Part shown: one piece after another, positions 21,129 through 31,394 of the stretch
How the letters are laid out: each line of letters starts with the position of its first letter
Position numbering within the stretch: position 1 is the first letter of the stretch
Assembly (NCBI GenBank): GCA_015055725.1
Contig: SVHO01000002.1
Span: 44,603 to 108,602, forward strand
DNA from: Clostridiales bacterium
GTDB taxonomy: Bacteria > Bacillota > Clostridia > Christensenellales > Borkfalkiaceae
Direction: 5' to 3'
Length of the DNA: 64,000 bases
Notes under the pieces: generated by a model
The model's database searches: none
Told to the model about the DNA's origin: nothing
What the model saw: only the letters and a program-made list of their open reading frames with translations
Position numbers and translations under genes: made by a program

Positions 21129-21151
21129 TTTTTAGTTCCTCCTAGATTTGA

Positions 21152-21442
21152 TTAGGACAACGAATCGAAGAATTCGATTGACTTGCTATCCTTTTTAAGT
21201 TGAACGATGGCTTTCTTGTAGTCGGGAGTATAACCCTCGTATCTGCCCTGTCTTTTCAACTTACCGCTAACAATTGCAGTGTTTACCTTTTCAACGCTTA
21301 CGCCGAAAATTTCTTCGATAGCGAGTTTGATTTGGGTTTTGTTCGCGTCTTTAGCAACAACGAAACTGTACTTCTTATCTTTTATACCAGCATAACTCTT
21401 TTCTGAGAGAAGCGGTTTAATTATAATATCATGCGCAGCCAT
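21152..21442 (-). CDS. rplW: 50S ribosomal protein L23
   Basis: IIIKPLLSEKSYAGIKDKKYSFVV. Confidence 0.95.
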   Translation of the reverse strand: MAAHDIIIKPLLSEKSYAGIKDKKYSFVVAKDANKTQIKLAIEEIFGVSVEKVNTAIVSGKLKRQGRYEGYTPDYKKAIVQLKKDSKSIEFFDSLS

Positions 21443-22068
21443 TATTCTCCGTAAACCTCCTCGATTTGTTGTACGGCTTGTTTGGAAATAACGATTTTTG
21501 CATTTTTAACAACGTCGTAAGTGTTGATTTGATTTGCAGGGATAGTTGAAATCTTTTTGATGTTCGCACTTGCCCTTAAAACCGCTTCATCACTGTTATC
21601 CATTACTAAAAGAACGGTTTTTTCCAAATTGAACGCCTTTAAGAAACTTGCCATTTCTTTGGTCTTGGGAGCCGAAACTTTAATTTCGTCAACGAAGATA
21701 ACTTCGTCGTCCCTAATTTTTTGTGAAAGTGCAGATAAAAGAGCAACTTTTTTCGCTTTACTGTTCATTTTCTTAGAGAAGTCTCTTGACTTAGGAGCGA
21801 AAACTACGCCACCTTTTATCCATTGAGGACTTCTAATAGAACCTTGACGTGCTCTACCCGTACCTTTTTGTCTCCAAGGTTTAGCACCACCGCCACGAAC
21901 TTCGCTACGAGTGAGAGTGCTCTTGGTACCTTGTCTTTCGTTTGCTAATCTCTGAACAACAGCTTGATGAATAACCGATTCGTTATATTCGGCATTAAAC
22001 AAAGCGTCGTTTAATTCGATAGTGCCAACTTCGTTAGCCTTCATATCATATAATTTAACACTAGGCAT
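21442..22068 (-). CDS. rplD: 50S ribosomal protein L4
   Basis: RGGGAKPWRQKGTGRARQGSIRSPQWIKGGVVF. Confidence 0.97.
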   Translation of the reverse strand: MPSVKLYDMKANEVGTIELNDALFNAEYNESVIHQAVVQRLANERQGTKSTLTRSEVRGGGAKPWRQKGTGRARQGSIRSPQWIKGGVVFAPKSRDFSKKMNSKAKKVALLSALSQKIRDDEVIFVDEIKVSAPKTKEMASFLKAFNLEKTVLLVMDNSDEAVLRASANIKKISTIPANQINTYDVVKNAKIVISKQAVQQIEEVYGE

Positions 22069-22079
22069 AATCTTTCTCC

Positions 22080-22712
22080 TTACGCTTTAACGCTGTTTCT
22101 CAAAGTCACGATGCTTTTAACTGCACCGGGAACTGCACCTTTTACAAGGATTGCATTTCTTTCTTTGTCGACTTTTACAATTTCAAGATTCAATATGGTC
22201 ACGTTTTCGTTACCCCATTGACCTGACATCTTTTTGCCCTTGAATACCCTTGATGGATTGCTGATTGCACCCATAGAACCAACTTCTCTGTGTACAGGAC
22301 CAACACCGTGGGTTTCTTTTAATCTGTGATGATTCCATCTTTTGATAACGCCGGTAAATCCGTGACCTTTTGAAACGCCCGAAACGTCTACTTTGTCACC
22401 TGCTTGGAACACGTCACAAGTGATAACTGAACCAACCGTCATCGCGTCTGCACCGTCAAGTTTGAATTCTTTCAAAACTTTTTGTGCGGGTACGCCAATT
22501 TTCTTAAACAAACCAGCTTGTGGTTTATTCAAATGTTTTTCGTCAGTTTCGTCAAAACCGAGTTTAACTGCCGAATAACCGTCTCTTTCCAAAGTTTTAA
22601 CCTGAACAACGGGACAAGGACCTGCCTCGATAACCGTCACCGGAATAACTTTGCCGTCTGCAGAAAATAACTGAGTCATTCCTAACTTTCTGCCAATGAT
22701 TGCTTTATTCAT
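22080..22712 (-). CDS. rplC: 50S ribosomal protein L3
   Basis: MNKAIIGRKLGMTQLFSADGKVIPVTVIEAGPC. Confidence 0.97.
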   Translation of the reverse strand: MNKAIIGRKLGMTQLFSADGKVIPVTVIEAGPCPVVQVKTLERDGYSAVKLGFDETDEKHLNKPQAGLFKKIGVPAQKVLKEFKLDGADAMTVGSVITCDVFQAGDKVDVSGVSKGHGFTGVIKRWNHHRLKETHGVGPVHREVGSMGAISNPSRVFKGKKMSGQWGNENVTILNLEIVKVDKERNAILVKGAVPGAVKSIVTLRNSVKA

Positions 22713-22755
22713 AGATAAAGTTCACCTCCGATATATTATATATAATGTTTATAAA

Positions 22756-23055
22756 TTACAACTTAATTTTGATGTCTACGCCTGCGGGCAAATGAATGCT
22801 GTCAAGAAGTTTTACGTTGGGCGAATAGATATCGATAAGTCTTTTGTGAGTTCTAATTTCGAATTGTTCGCGTGAATCCTTATATTTATGGGGCGAACGA
22901 AGAATCGTCACGATTTCCTTTTCGGTGGGTAGTGGAATAGGTCCACTAATCTTTGCGCCAGACTTCTTCATAGTTTCAACTATTTTAGACGCTGCTTGGT
23001 CAAGCATTTCCGTGTCGTAAGACATAAGCTTAATCCTAATTTTTTGACTTGCCAT
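22756..23055 (-). CDS. rpsJ: 30S ribosomal protein S10
   Basis: [43 protein letters not shown]. Confidence 0.97.
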   Translation of the reverse strand: MASQKIRIKLMSYDTEMLDQAASKIVETMKKSGAKISGPIPLPTEKEIVTILRSPHKYKDSREQFEIRTHKRLIDIYSPNVKLLDSIHLPAGVDIKIKL

Positions 23056-23138
23056 TTTGTTTTCTCCTTTTTTTCTAACCTAACTTTTATTAACTGTGTG
23101 CGCTGTAAACTTTGCCGTGTGTGTCAATTTTTCTTAAT

Positions 23139-23186
23139 AAAAAAATCATTCGCCGATACTTAAATTTTCTAAGTCGCTGCGAATGA
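23139..23186 (-). terminator. Intrinsic terminator inside the S10 operon leader
   Basis: TCATTCGC (23179-23186) pairs with GCGAATGA (23146-23153) followed by T7. Confidence 0.7.
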
Positions 23187-23305
23187 CTTTACTAATTCAT
23201 ATTGAAGTTAGTCGCAGAGGTCTAGCCCCCACACTTGTCAACGGAAATTATCTATCGCTAGGCACGATTTAAGTAACTTCCCGTATCATCCCAGTTTACA
23301 CAGCC
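23139..23305 (-). ncRNA. Structured attenuator-like 5' leader of the S10 operon, class unassigned
   Basis: Consensus promoter followed by about 165 nt with competing helices GAAGUUA/UAACUUC, CUGCGA/UCGCAG and terminator UCAUUCGC...GCGAAUGA-UUUUUUU before rpsJ. Confidence 0.6.
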
Positions 23306-23310
23306 TATAT

Positions 23311-23339
23311 ATTATATAAAACGTTTTTAATATTGTCAA
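23311..23339 (-). promoter_or_regulatory. Full-consensus promoter of the S10 operon leader
   Basis: TTGACA - 17 nt - TATAAT on minus strand. Confidence 0.85.
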
Positions 23340-23387
23340 ACATTTTATAGGCATTTTTAAAATTTTTTTTCTTTTTTTGTAATATTG

Positions 23388-23425
23388 AAAATAGTCGGCA
23401 ATTTACTGGGTTTTCCGACTATTTT
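23388..23425 (-). terminator. Terminator after clpX
   Basis: AAAATAGTCGG-N16-CCGACTATTTT. Confidence 0.6.
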
Positions 23426-23432
23426 TTGCTTT

Positions 23433-24662
23433 TTATGCTATTTGTTTTTTGATAAGCGTTGGTTTTGATTGCCCTGAAACCACGTTTTCATCAATAACAA
23501 CTTTTTCAATATTTTCCTCAGAAGGCAAATCGTACATAGTGTCAATCATAAGATTTTCTAAGATTGTACGAAGCCCCCTTGCCCCTGTTTTAAGTTCGAT
23601 TGCTTTTTTTGCAACAGCTGAAACAGCTCCGTCGGTTATTTCAAGTTCAACGTTATCAAGACCGATTAAGCGTTTATATTGTTTAACGAGCGCGTTTTTG
23701 GGTGCAGTCAAAATATTTACTAGTGCTTTTTCATCAAGTGCGTGAAGCCCAACCGTAATCGGAATTCGTCCAACGAATTCAGGAATAAGCCCATACTTAA
23801 TCAAATCTTGTGGTTGAACGTCACGAATAACGCTTGCGCCTTTTTCTTGCTTAGTTTCAACGTTTGCGGTAAATCCCAAAGAATTTGTACCTTTTCTCTT
23901 GGCAATAATATCTTCAAGGCCAACGAAAGCACCGCCACAAACAAATAGGATATTCGTAGTGTCTATTTTAATGCATTCTTGTTGGGGGTGTTTTCTTCCA
24001 CCTTGCGGGGGAACGTTAGCAACAGTACCTTCAATAATTTTTAAAAGCGCTTGTTGAACGCCTTCACCCGAAACGTCACGCGTGATAGAAACGTTTTCGC
24101 CCTTTCTTGCAATTTTATCAATTTCGTCAATATATATAATACCGCGTTGAGCCTTTTCAATATCAAAATCTGCATTTTGAATAAGTTTAAGCAAAATATT
24201 CTCAACGTCTTCACCAACGTATCCTGCTTCAGTAAGCGTAGTTGCGTCGGCAACGGCAAAAGGCACGTCTAATATCTTTGCAAGCGTTCTCGCAAGCAAA
24301 GTTTTTCCGCTACCCGTTGGCCCTAACACCAAAATATTGCTTTTATCAAGTTCAACTTCCCCTTCTATTTTAGGCGCGCTTATTCTTTTATAGTGATTGT
24401 AAACCGCAACGGATAAAACTTTTTTAGCTTCATCTTGCCCAACTATATATTCATCAAGTTTACTTTTGATTTCGGCAGGTTTTAAAAGATGAATTTCAGC
24501 CTTTGCATCCACTTTAGAATTATCTTCTTTCAAAACGTCTCTACAAATTTCAATACACTCGTTGCAAATAAATATTCCGTTAGGCCCTGCAATTAAGCGG
24601 TTAACAAGTTCCTTTGGCTTTCCGCAAAAGGAACAAAATAATTGTTCGTTATTATCTTTCAT
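23433..24662 (-). CDS. clpX: ATP-dependent Clp protease ATP-binding subunit ClpX
   Basis: Zn finger CSFCGKPK...[16 protein letters not shown]. Confidence 0.96.
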   Translation of the reverse strand: MKDNNEQLFCSFCGKPKELVNRLIAGPNGIFICNECIEICRDVLKEDNSKVDAKAEIHLLKPAEIKSKLDEYIVGQDEAKKVLSVAVYNHYKRISAPKIEGEVELDKSNILVLGPTGSGKTLLARTLAKILDVPFAVADATTLTEAGYVGEDVENILLKLIQNADFDIEKAQRGIIYIDEIDKIARKGENVSITRDVSGEGVQQALLKIIEGTVANVPPQGGRKHPQQECIKIDTTNILFVCGGAFVGLEDIIAKRKGTNSLGFTANVETKQEKGASVIRDVQPQDLIKYGLIPEFVGRIPITVGLHALDEKALVNILTAPKNALVKQYKRLIGLDNVELEITDGAVSAVAKKAIELKTGARGLRTILENLMIDTMYDLPSEENIEKVVIDENVVSGQSKPTLIKKQIA

Positions 24663-24675
24663 ATTTCTCCCAAGT

Positions 24676-25272
24676 TTACGGACGTTTAGCGATAACCGCG
24701 TCAATCAACCCGTATTCTTTTGCATCTTCTGCCGATAAATAATTATCTCTATCGGTATCCTTTTCAACAACGTCGTACGCTTTTCCACTATTCATTGCAA
24801 GAATAGTGTTTAATTTATGTTTGGTTTTAATAATATGGTCGGCTTGGATTTTGATATCGCTTGCTTGACCTTGCGCCCCGCCCAAAGGTTGATGAATCAT
24901 AATTTCACTATTTGGAAGAGCGTATCTTTTGCCTTTTGCCCCACTTGATAAAAGGAATGCTCCCATGCTTGCAGCAAGACCGATACAAATAGTGCTAACG
25001 TCACATTTAATATAATTCATAGTGTCGTAAATAGCCATACCTGCAGTCACGCTTCCACCAGGGCTGTTTATATAAAGGCTTATATCTTTATTCGGGTCTT
25101 TGCTTTCAAGGAAAATAAGTTGCGCAACCACGGCGTCAGCAACGGCGTCGTTTATTTCGCCCGTTAAAAAGATAACCCTATCTTCTAAGAGCCTTGAATA
25201 AATATCATAACTTCTTTCCCCTTTACCCGTATTATCAATAACGTAAGGCACAACGGTATTCTTAATTTCCAT
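24676..25272 (-). CDS. clpP: ATP-dependent Clp protease proteolytic subunit
   Basis: [19 protein letters not shown]...[14 protein letters not shown]...MIHQPLGG. Confidence 0.96.
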   Translation of the reverse strand: MEIKNTVVPYVIDNTGKGERSYDIYSRLLEDRVIFLTGEINDAVADAVVAQLIFLESKDPNKDISLYINSPGGSVTAGMAIYDTMNYIKCDVSTICIGLAASMGAFLLSSGAKGKRYALPNSEIMIHQPLGGAQGQASDIKIQADHIIKTKHKLNTILAMNSGKAYDVVEKDTDRDNYLSAEDAKEYGLIDAVIAKRP

Positions 25273-25346
25273 AATAAATCTCCGTAAATATCTTTTTAGT
25301 TTGCAATACCGCACGGCGTTATGCTCTGTGCGGTATTCTTTTGTTT

Positions 25347-26633
25347 TTACTCTATTTCGTTTGATGCTTTTAAGAAATCAAAGAACTTCTTAATAACGAT
25401 TTCGTTTTTAATATAATCAAGTTGACGTGCTTGCATGTTCTTTTTAAGGTCTGGCGCTTCTTTGCCTTGAGCCTTAGCCATTTCAGCAACTCTTGCTTCA
25501 ACGTCTTCATCAGTTGCAGTTATTTCTTCGCGTTCGATAATTCCTTCGATAACGAGTTGCGACTTAACGAGTTCGGTTGCTTGTTCGGTATAACCCTTTC
25601 TAAAGTCTTCCATACTCTTGTCTATATACTTTAAGTAGTCGGCAAGTTTAAGTCCTTGATAAGAAAGGCGATATTCCATTTCTTGAACCATACGGTCAAT
25701 TTGATTTTCAATAAGCGCATCTGGAATAACAACGTCAGAAGTTTCGGTTATCTTTTTAACGATTTCGTCTTCTAATTCACGTTCTGCCCTATCAGCGTTT
25801 TGCTTTTCAAGTCTTTCTTTGGTTTCTTTTTTGTAAGTTTCTAAACTTTCTGCACCAACGGCGTCTTTAATAAATTCGTCGTTAAGTTCAGGAAGTTCTT
25901 TTTTCTTAATTTCGTGAAGTTTAATTGCAAACACAGCGTCTTTGCCCTTAAGGTCTTCTGCATGATATTCTTCAGGGAATTTTACGTTGATGTCTTTTTC
26001 ATCACCGATATTCATGCCTATAACTTGTTCTTCAAAACCAGGGATAAAGGTTTTGCTACCGATAACTAAGTTTTGTTTTTCAGCCGTGCCACCTTCAAAC
26101 TTAACACCGTCAACACTACCAGAATAATCGATAACAACAGAGTCACCGTCGGCAACAGCCCTATCAGTCACGTCTACCATGCGAGAATTGCGTTCTTGTA
26201 AACGTTTCAATTCTTCTTCAACGTCTTCATCTTTTACATTATACTCGTTTTTCTTAAACTTTATACCCTTATAAGCGCCGAAAACAACTTCGGGTTTAAC
26301 GGGAACGATTGCAATCATAGTGATACCCTTTGCGCTGATATCTTTAATATCAAGTTCGGGCGAAGCAACTGCTTCGATTGAAGTTTCCTTTTCTAAAACT
26401 TCGGTGTAATATTTAGGGAACGCTTGGTTGATTGCTTCTTCATAGAAAACACCTTCACCATAAGCGGTTTCAATAACTTTTTGTGGAACTTTGCCCTTTC
26501 TAAAACCAGGCATAGAATATCTACCCTTAGTCTTTTCATAAGCGAGAGCAATTGCTTCTTTCCATTCGCTTGCAGTAAGGGTGATTTCAACTTTTACCGT
26601 GCTTTTTTCGGCTTTTTCAAACGTATACTTCAT
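25347..26633 (-). CDS. tig: Trigger factor
   Basis: [22 protein letters not shown]-like [17 protein letters not shown]. Confidence 0.95.
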   Translation of the reverse strand: MKYTFEKAEKSTVKVEITLTASEWKEAIALAYEKTKGRYSMPGFRKGKVPQKVIETAYGEGVFYEEAINQAFPKYYTEVLEKETSIEAVASPELDIKDISAKGITMIAIVPVKPEVVFGAYKGIKFKKNEYNVKDEDVEEELKRLQERNSRMVDVTDRAVADGDSVVIDYSGSVDGVKFEGGTAEKQNLVIGSKTFIPGFEEQVIGMNIGDEKDINVKFPEEYHAEDLKGKDAVFAIKLHEIKKKELPELNDEFIKDAVGAESLETYKKETKERLEKQNADRAERELEDEIVKKITETSDVVIPDALIENQIDRMVQEMEYRLSYQGLKLADYLKYIDKSMEDFRKGYTEQATELVKSQLVIEGIIEREEITATDEDVEARVAEMAKAQGKEAPDLKKNMQARQLDYIKNEIVIKKFFDFLKASNEIE

Positions 26634-26723
26634 AATGAACTCCTAACATTTAAATACTTTAATTCAAAATCTTTATAATTTTATCATAACGGAAAATAAA
26701 AGGCAAGGTTTTTTTAGCCGTTT

Positions 26724-28427
26724 TTATTCGCTTTTTAAAAATTCGGCGTGTTTTTCAGGCTTTACCACAATTGAGCGGAAATTTTCATAAATACAGAAAC
26801 CCGGTTTTGACTTGGGTGGTTTTTTAACGTTTTTCTTATTTGTGTAAACTACATCCGTTTTTCCACCCTCTCTACCTTTTGAATAATAGGCACAAATTTC
26901 ACACGCAGTCAAAATAACTTTTTCGGGAACAACCTTTCCACGCGCTTGAATTATAACGTGCGAAGAGTGGTAGTCTTTTACGTGCACCCACACGTCGTTA
27001 GGGGCACTCGTAAAGGTTAGTTTATCGTTCTCTGCATTATTTCTACCCACCAACACGGTAAATCCGTCAACGCAATATTCTCTACAAAATGAAGTGGATT
27101 TCTTTTTGTTTTGGTTTACTTGTTTTTGGACTATTAGCCCCGCATTTTCAAGTTCTAATTGAACTAACAAAAGTTCGTCAAAAGTTTCAGCGAGCAAAAC
27201 TTCATCACTAACCGAAAGAAAATAGTTAAGTTCACTTTCCGCCATTTTTCTTTGCGGTTCAAGTGCCGTTAGCGTTCTCTTTTGCTTGTTATATTTTTTA
27301 TAGTAATTTTCAGCATTTTGAGTGATTGAAAGATTTTGGTCAAGTTGGATTTTAACTTGCGTTCCGTCGTAATAATTTTCAAGTATACATTCACTTTGTC
27401 CGTCTTTTAAGCGATATAAATTAGCAAGCAACAATTCGCCTTTTAACTTATTATCCTCAGAACAGAGCGCGTCTTTTTGCTTCGAGTTTATAGCCGTTAA
27501 ACGTTTTTTGGCTTTTTTAATTGCGGAATTAGTTAAATTAAGCAATCTCTCACGCTTGTTTTGATAACGTTTTTGCGCGTCTTTTTGGCAAAAATAGTAT
27601 TCTTCCGCTTGATATAAAAAATCAAAAAATAAAGGCTCTTGATTTATAGTTTCATACGGATAAACACAAACGTCAACCACCTGACTTTTTTGAACGAATA
27701 CGCACGGACGCGCACGCGTATTATATAAATAATCGTTTAGTGCGTTAAACAAGTTTGCACCGAAGTCTTCACTATTTTTATATTTAGTTATAAATTCTTT
27801 TTCTATTTCTTTAGCCGTGCTTAAAGCAACACCTTGAACTTTTTTAGTTATAAGATTTGCTATTTCTTCGTTTTGGTTTTGATTAAAACAGGATATAAGC
27901 GCGTTGTCATTAGGCACCTTTTTATCGCCAACAGGCGGAAAAACGTATGGCATACCTACAATTAAAGGCCTAACGCCATTATCAAACATATTGATACCGC
28001 GGTTTCCACCTAGAATTTTTCCGTTTTGGGTTAGAATAACGTTGCTATATCTACCCATAAGTTCAACGTAAACGGATTTTATTTCGGCATCCTTAAACTC
28101 GCCCGAAGTTAGAAAATCTATTTTTACAATTCTATCAAAGCCTATAAGTTGTATGCCAAGCAAGGTTGAGGAAAGCAAATGTTTTCTCATCAGCATACAA
28201 AAATTAGGCGCAGTTAAAGGACTGTCCACTTCCCCGCTTAAAACTCCAATTCGCGGTGATGCGGGATTGACGGATAACAAAAGTTTTTGAGTGCGCTTTT
28301 CGTTTGTATAAACGGTAAACACCAACTGGTCGTTATCCGGTTGAACTATTCTGTTGACTTTTCCGTCTGCAAAAACCGTGTTTAGTTCTTGACATAAATA
28401 ACGGAGAGTAAAAGCATCTTGTGGCAT
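26724..28427 (-). CDS. rqcH: Rqc2/RqcH (NFACT) ribosome quality control protein
   Basis: NFACT-N MPQDAFTLRYLCQELN, NFACT-R NDVWVHVKDYHSSHVII, YYSKGREGGKTDVVYTNKKNVKKPPKSKPG. Confidence 0.92.
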   Translation of the reverse strand: MPQDAFTLRYLCQELNTVFADGKVNRIVQPDNDQLVFTVYTNEKRTQKLLLSVNPASPRIGVLSGEVDSPLTAPNFCMLMRKHLLSSTLLGIQLIGFDRIVKIDFLTSGEFKDAEIKSVYVELMGRYSNVILTQNGKILGGNRGINMFDNGVRPLIVGMPYVFPPVGDKKVPNDNALISCFNQNQNEEIANLITKKVQGVALSTAKEIEKEFITKYKNSEDFGANLFNALNDYLYNTRARPCVFVQKSQVVDVCVYPYETINQEPLFFDFLYQAEEYYFCQKDAQKRYQNKRERLLNLTNSAIKKAKKRLTAINSKQKDALCSEDNKLKGELLLANLYRLKDGQSECILENYYDGTQVKIQLDQNLSITQNAENYYKKYNKQKRTLTALEPQRKMAESELNYFLSVSDEVLLAETFDELLLVQLELENAGLIVQKQVNQNKKKSTSFCREYCVDGFTVLVGRNNAENDKLTFTSAPNDVWVHVKDYHSSHVIIQARGKVVPEKVILTACEICAYYSKGREGGKTDVVYTNKKNVKKPPKSKPGFCIYENFRSIVVKPEKHAEFLKSE

Positions 28428-28436
28428 AAATTATCC

Positions 28437-29249
28437 TTAAACTGTAAAGGTTTTTTTATCTAAATAAAAAAGTGGACTTTCTTTTTCAAAATGGAAAGTT
28501 AAAGATTTGGCGGTTAAAACTTGAGTTTTTTTCCCTTTTAACTTATTAAACTCAAAATCACCATACTTTCCGTCACCAACTATTGGGTGACCGATATGTG
28601 CTAAATGAGCCCTTATTTGATGAGTTTTGCCCGTATATAAATCGACTTCTAATAGACTGCTATCGCCAAAACTTTCAATAACCGTATAACCTGTTTTTAT
28701 TAAAACACCGCCATTGACTTTATTATCGTAAATTTTAACGGTAGCGCTCTCTGAATCTTTAACTAAATAAGCGGTTAAAATCGCTTTATTTTGTTTGGGA
28801 AGACCTTTAACGAGCGCGTGATATTTTTTATCAAAAGTTCGATTTTTAAACCCATTTAAAAGTTCATATTCTGAATTTTCGTTAAGTGCAAAAACCATTA
28901 TTCCGTCAGTATTTCGGTCAAGCCTATGTATAAAGCGAGCACCTACGTATTCCTGAACAACAGTTTCATAAACCGATTCAGAAGAAAATCCGCTTTTTTT
29001 ATTGATGACAAGAACGTTTTCATCAACGTAAATACAATCGAACTTAGAGGCACAATTATCTTGAAAATATATTTCAACTTTATCGCCAACGCTTAAAAGA
29101 AGGTCTTCACTCACTCGTTTTCCGTTGACTTTAACGTCTTTACGGCGCAACGAGCGATTAAAAGTCGAAAACGACAACCCCTCAACTACGTTTAATGCAA
29201 TTTTTGATAATTTGCGGTTTTTATCCGCAACGAAACGTTCTACTTTCAT
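28437..29249 (-). CDS. RluA family pseudouridine synthase (S4 domain)
   Basis: HRLDRNTDGIMVFA, TGKTHQIRAHLAHIGHPIVGDGKYG. Confidence 0.9.
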   Translation of the reverse strand: MKVERFVADKNRKLSKIALNVVEGLSFSTFNRSLRRKDVKVNGKRVSEDLLLSVGDKVEIYFQDNCASKFDCIYVDENVLVINKKSGFSSESVYETVVQEYVGARFIHRLDRNTDGIMVFALNENSEYELLNGFKNRTFDKKYHALVKGLPKQNKAILTAYLVKDSESATVKIYDNKVNGGVLIKTGYTVIESFGDSSLLEVDLYTGKTHQIRAHLAHIGHPIVGDGKYGDFEFNKLKGKKTQVLTAKSLTFHFEKESPLFYLDKKTFTV

Positions 29250-29262
29250 AATAAAAACAAAA

Positions 29263-29287
29263 GGGACTTCGGATAATCCAAAGTCCC
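29263..29287 (-). terminator. Terminator after the surface protein gene
   Basis: GGGACTTTGGATTATCCGAAGTCCC-TTTTGTTTTT. Confidence 0.7.
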
Positions 29288-29302
29288 GCAATAAATCAAT
29301 TT

Positions 29303-31198
29303 TTAATCGGATTCGGTTTCATCCTTTGGTTTAATGCAAAGCAAAACGATTATTCCGATAAGTGAAAGAGTGCCTACTGATAAGAACACAACCGACCAAA
29401 CGTTATCACGCAACCAGTAATTAGGAAGTTCAACCGTTGTTGCCTTATCTAAAACACGGATAGCAAGCGTTTCTTCTGCCGACCTTGTGGTGTAGGTTGA
29501 AGTTGCCGTGCAAACGATTTTATAAGAACCGGTTTTTGTTGGGTTAAAAGTCAATTTACCATCGTAAGCAACGTCTTCAACCAAGGCGAAGTTAACACCG
29601 TCGTCAAACGTGTCGTTCTTCGTTGCCTTAGATACTGCAGGGATTTCAACCCAAGCATCGTCATTTTCAACGTTAGCTTCGGTGTCATTGCTATAATACA
29701 ATTTGTAAGAAGTGGTGCAACCTTCGGCATCAATCTTGAACTTGCTTGCAGTGTATTTAACACCTTTATAACCTAAACCTTCAACGCCTGAAACTTCGAT
29801 TAAGATATCGTGGTCGTCAAGAACCTTAAACTCAAACACGAAGTCGTCAAAATATTTACCTTTTACGATTACGTTTGAATCTTCTTCAGAAGTTTCATAA
29901 AAGTCCTTCTTTTCTATTTCGTTAGTTCCGTCAGAGAAAGTGACGAAGAACTTATAGTCACCAGTTTTCTTGATAGTGAAAGAATCGCTTTGTGCCGTTG
30001 CCAAATCGTCAACGCTATAATTTATGGTAGCGGTCAATTTGCTAAACGCCTTAACGTCATCAAACACTAAGTCAGATAAAGACGGAAGTTCAAGTTTTGC
30101 TCCGAGATAAATACTCGTGCCGTCTTCCCCTTTAACAGCCTTATTCAATGCGTATTCAAATCCTTCAAGCGCTTCAGCAGTCACTTTATAATAAGGCGCG
30201 CTATTATCGGCAGTTGAATCTACAACGTTAACAGCATAAGTTTCAAGCGTATCGCCGTCTGTAATACCAGCATAAGTGATTGCAAAGTTTTTAACGCCAA
30301 GTTCTCTAAATTGAATTTTCTTGGGTTTATCAACGTTGTTTAAGCCAACGCTTCCGTCGTTAACATCAGTCTTTTTAAGATACACTGCACTTGAAGCAAC
30401 GTCCCCTAACACCGAATAAGAAGTGAGTGATAATTGATTTATATCGTTTTTCATCATCACTAATTTGTTGGTAATAACGCCAGATTCGTTATTTTTAGTG
30501 AAGATTTTATCTTCAAGCTCAACGCGTGGATATGCTTTATCGTCAAGTTTACCGTCAGCATCAACGGTAAATAATTGTTCAAACTTCTTATCGCTATCAG
30601 ATGCTTTTTGGTTGATAGACTTAATTTTAAAGTCTGCAGTTTCAACGCCAGCATTTAACTCAAATTCAAACTCAACGGTTGCAATTGCTTTATCAATAGC
30701 GTCAACCCTATTATAAGCGTTGCCATAACTGTTGCCGTCTATAGAAACAACACCGTCAATAACCGAAATGTCAACAACCTTATCAGTTAAATCTAAAGTG
30801 CGTTCGATAACGATTTCCTTATCAAAACCGCCTTGGCTATTCTTATTGCCGTTAACGTAATAAGAATTTGTTTTTAATCTAAACTTAACGTTTGCAAAAG
30901 ACGCGCTATCCAAATCGTATTCAAGAGAAAAATCGTTAACTACGAGTTTGCGTTTAACTGACAAAACGTCACCCGTTTTAACTTTTGCAACCATAAATGA
31001 ATCTGCAAAAGATAATTCCCTAACAGCCGTTTGACCGTTATTGTTAACTGCAAAATAATCAAGCGGTTTAGATGCCGACGACGCGCCGTAAGCCACGTTA
31101 GAATTAACCATACTGAAAACGCACGCGCAAATAGACATCACAAATGCCACGATTAAAATTATAAATTTATAGGATTTAGCCGATTTCATAAAAGCCAC
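29303..31198 (-). CDS. Predicted secreted, C-terminally membrane-anchored protein of unknown function
   Basis: N-terminal signal peptide FIILIVAFVMSICACVFSMVNS; C-terminal TM VVFLSVGTLSLIGIIVLLC plus charged tail; beta-rich repeats. Confidence 0.7.
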   Translation of the reverse strand: MAFMKSAKSYKFIILIVAFVMSICACVFSMVNSNVAYGASSASKPLDYFAVNNNGQTAVRELSFADSFMVAKVKTGDVLSVKRKLVVNDFSLEYDLDSASFANVKFRLKTNSYYVNGNKNSQGGFDKEIVIERTLDLTDKVVDISVIDGVVSIDGNSYGNAYNRVDAIDKAIATVEFEFELNAGVETADFKIKSINQKASDSDKKFEQLFTVDADGKLDDKAYPRVELEDKIFTKNNESGVITNKLVMMKNDINQLSLTSYSVLGDVASSAVYLKKTDVNDGSVGLNNVDKPKKIQFRELGVKNFAITYAGITDGDTLETYAVNVVDSTADNSAPYYKVTAEALEGFEYALNKAVKGEDGTSIYLGAKLELPSLSDLVFDDVKAFSKLTATINYSVDDLATAQSDSFTIKKTGDYKFFVTFSDGTNEIEKKDFYETSEEDSNVIVKGKYFDDFVFEFKVLDDHDILIEVSGVEGLGYKGVKYTASKFKIDAEGCTTSYKLYYSNDTEANVENDDAWVEIPAVSKATKNDTFDDGVNFALVEDVAYDGKLTFNPTKTGSYKIVCTATSTYTTRSAEETLAIRVLDKATTVELPNYWLRDNVWSVVFLSVGTLSLIGIIVLLCIKPKDETESD

Positions 31199-31227
31199 TT
31201 CTCCTTATTACACACTATATCTATCAT

Positions 31228-31256
31228 ATTTTACACAAAATAATCTCTTTTGTCAA
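31228..31256 (-). promoter_or_regulatory. Promoter of the surface protein gene
   Basis: TTGACA - 17 nt - TAAAAT. Confidence 0.65.
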
Positions 31257-31394
31257 TTACCTTTTATATTTTTTAAAAAATAATATTAACTATTTGTAGT
31301 ATTTTGTAAAGTTTTTCACCTTTTATTTCCTTTAACCTTTACTCTAAAAAGTGCGTATAATAAAACATAAGCATTTTTTCGGTGGTTTTTACAA

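Noticed and set aside
7408-22670. Many plus-strand ORFs opposite the ribosomal protein genes (e.g. 12070-12441, 14747-15142, 18536-18979)
   Set aside because: Antisense shadows of highly conserved genes; low-complexity translations with no family resemblance
23100-23305. 6S RNA identity for the S10 leader (TGTAAAC/GTTTACA pairing between its ends)
   Set aside because: The element contains an internal terminator and feeds into rpsJ; the 7-bp end pairing may be chance
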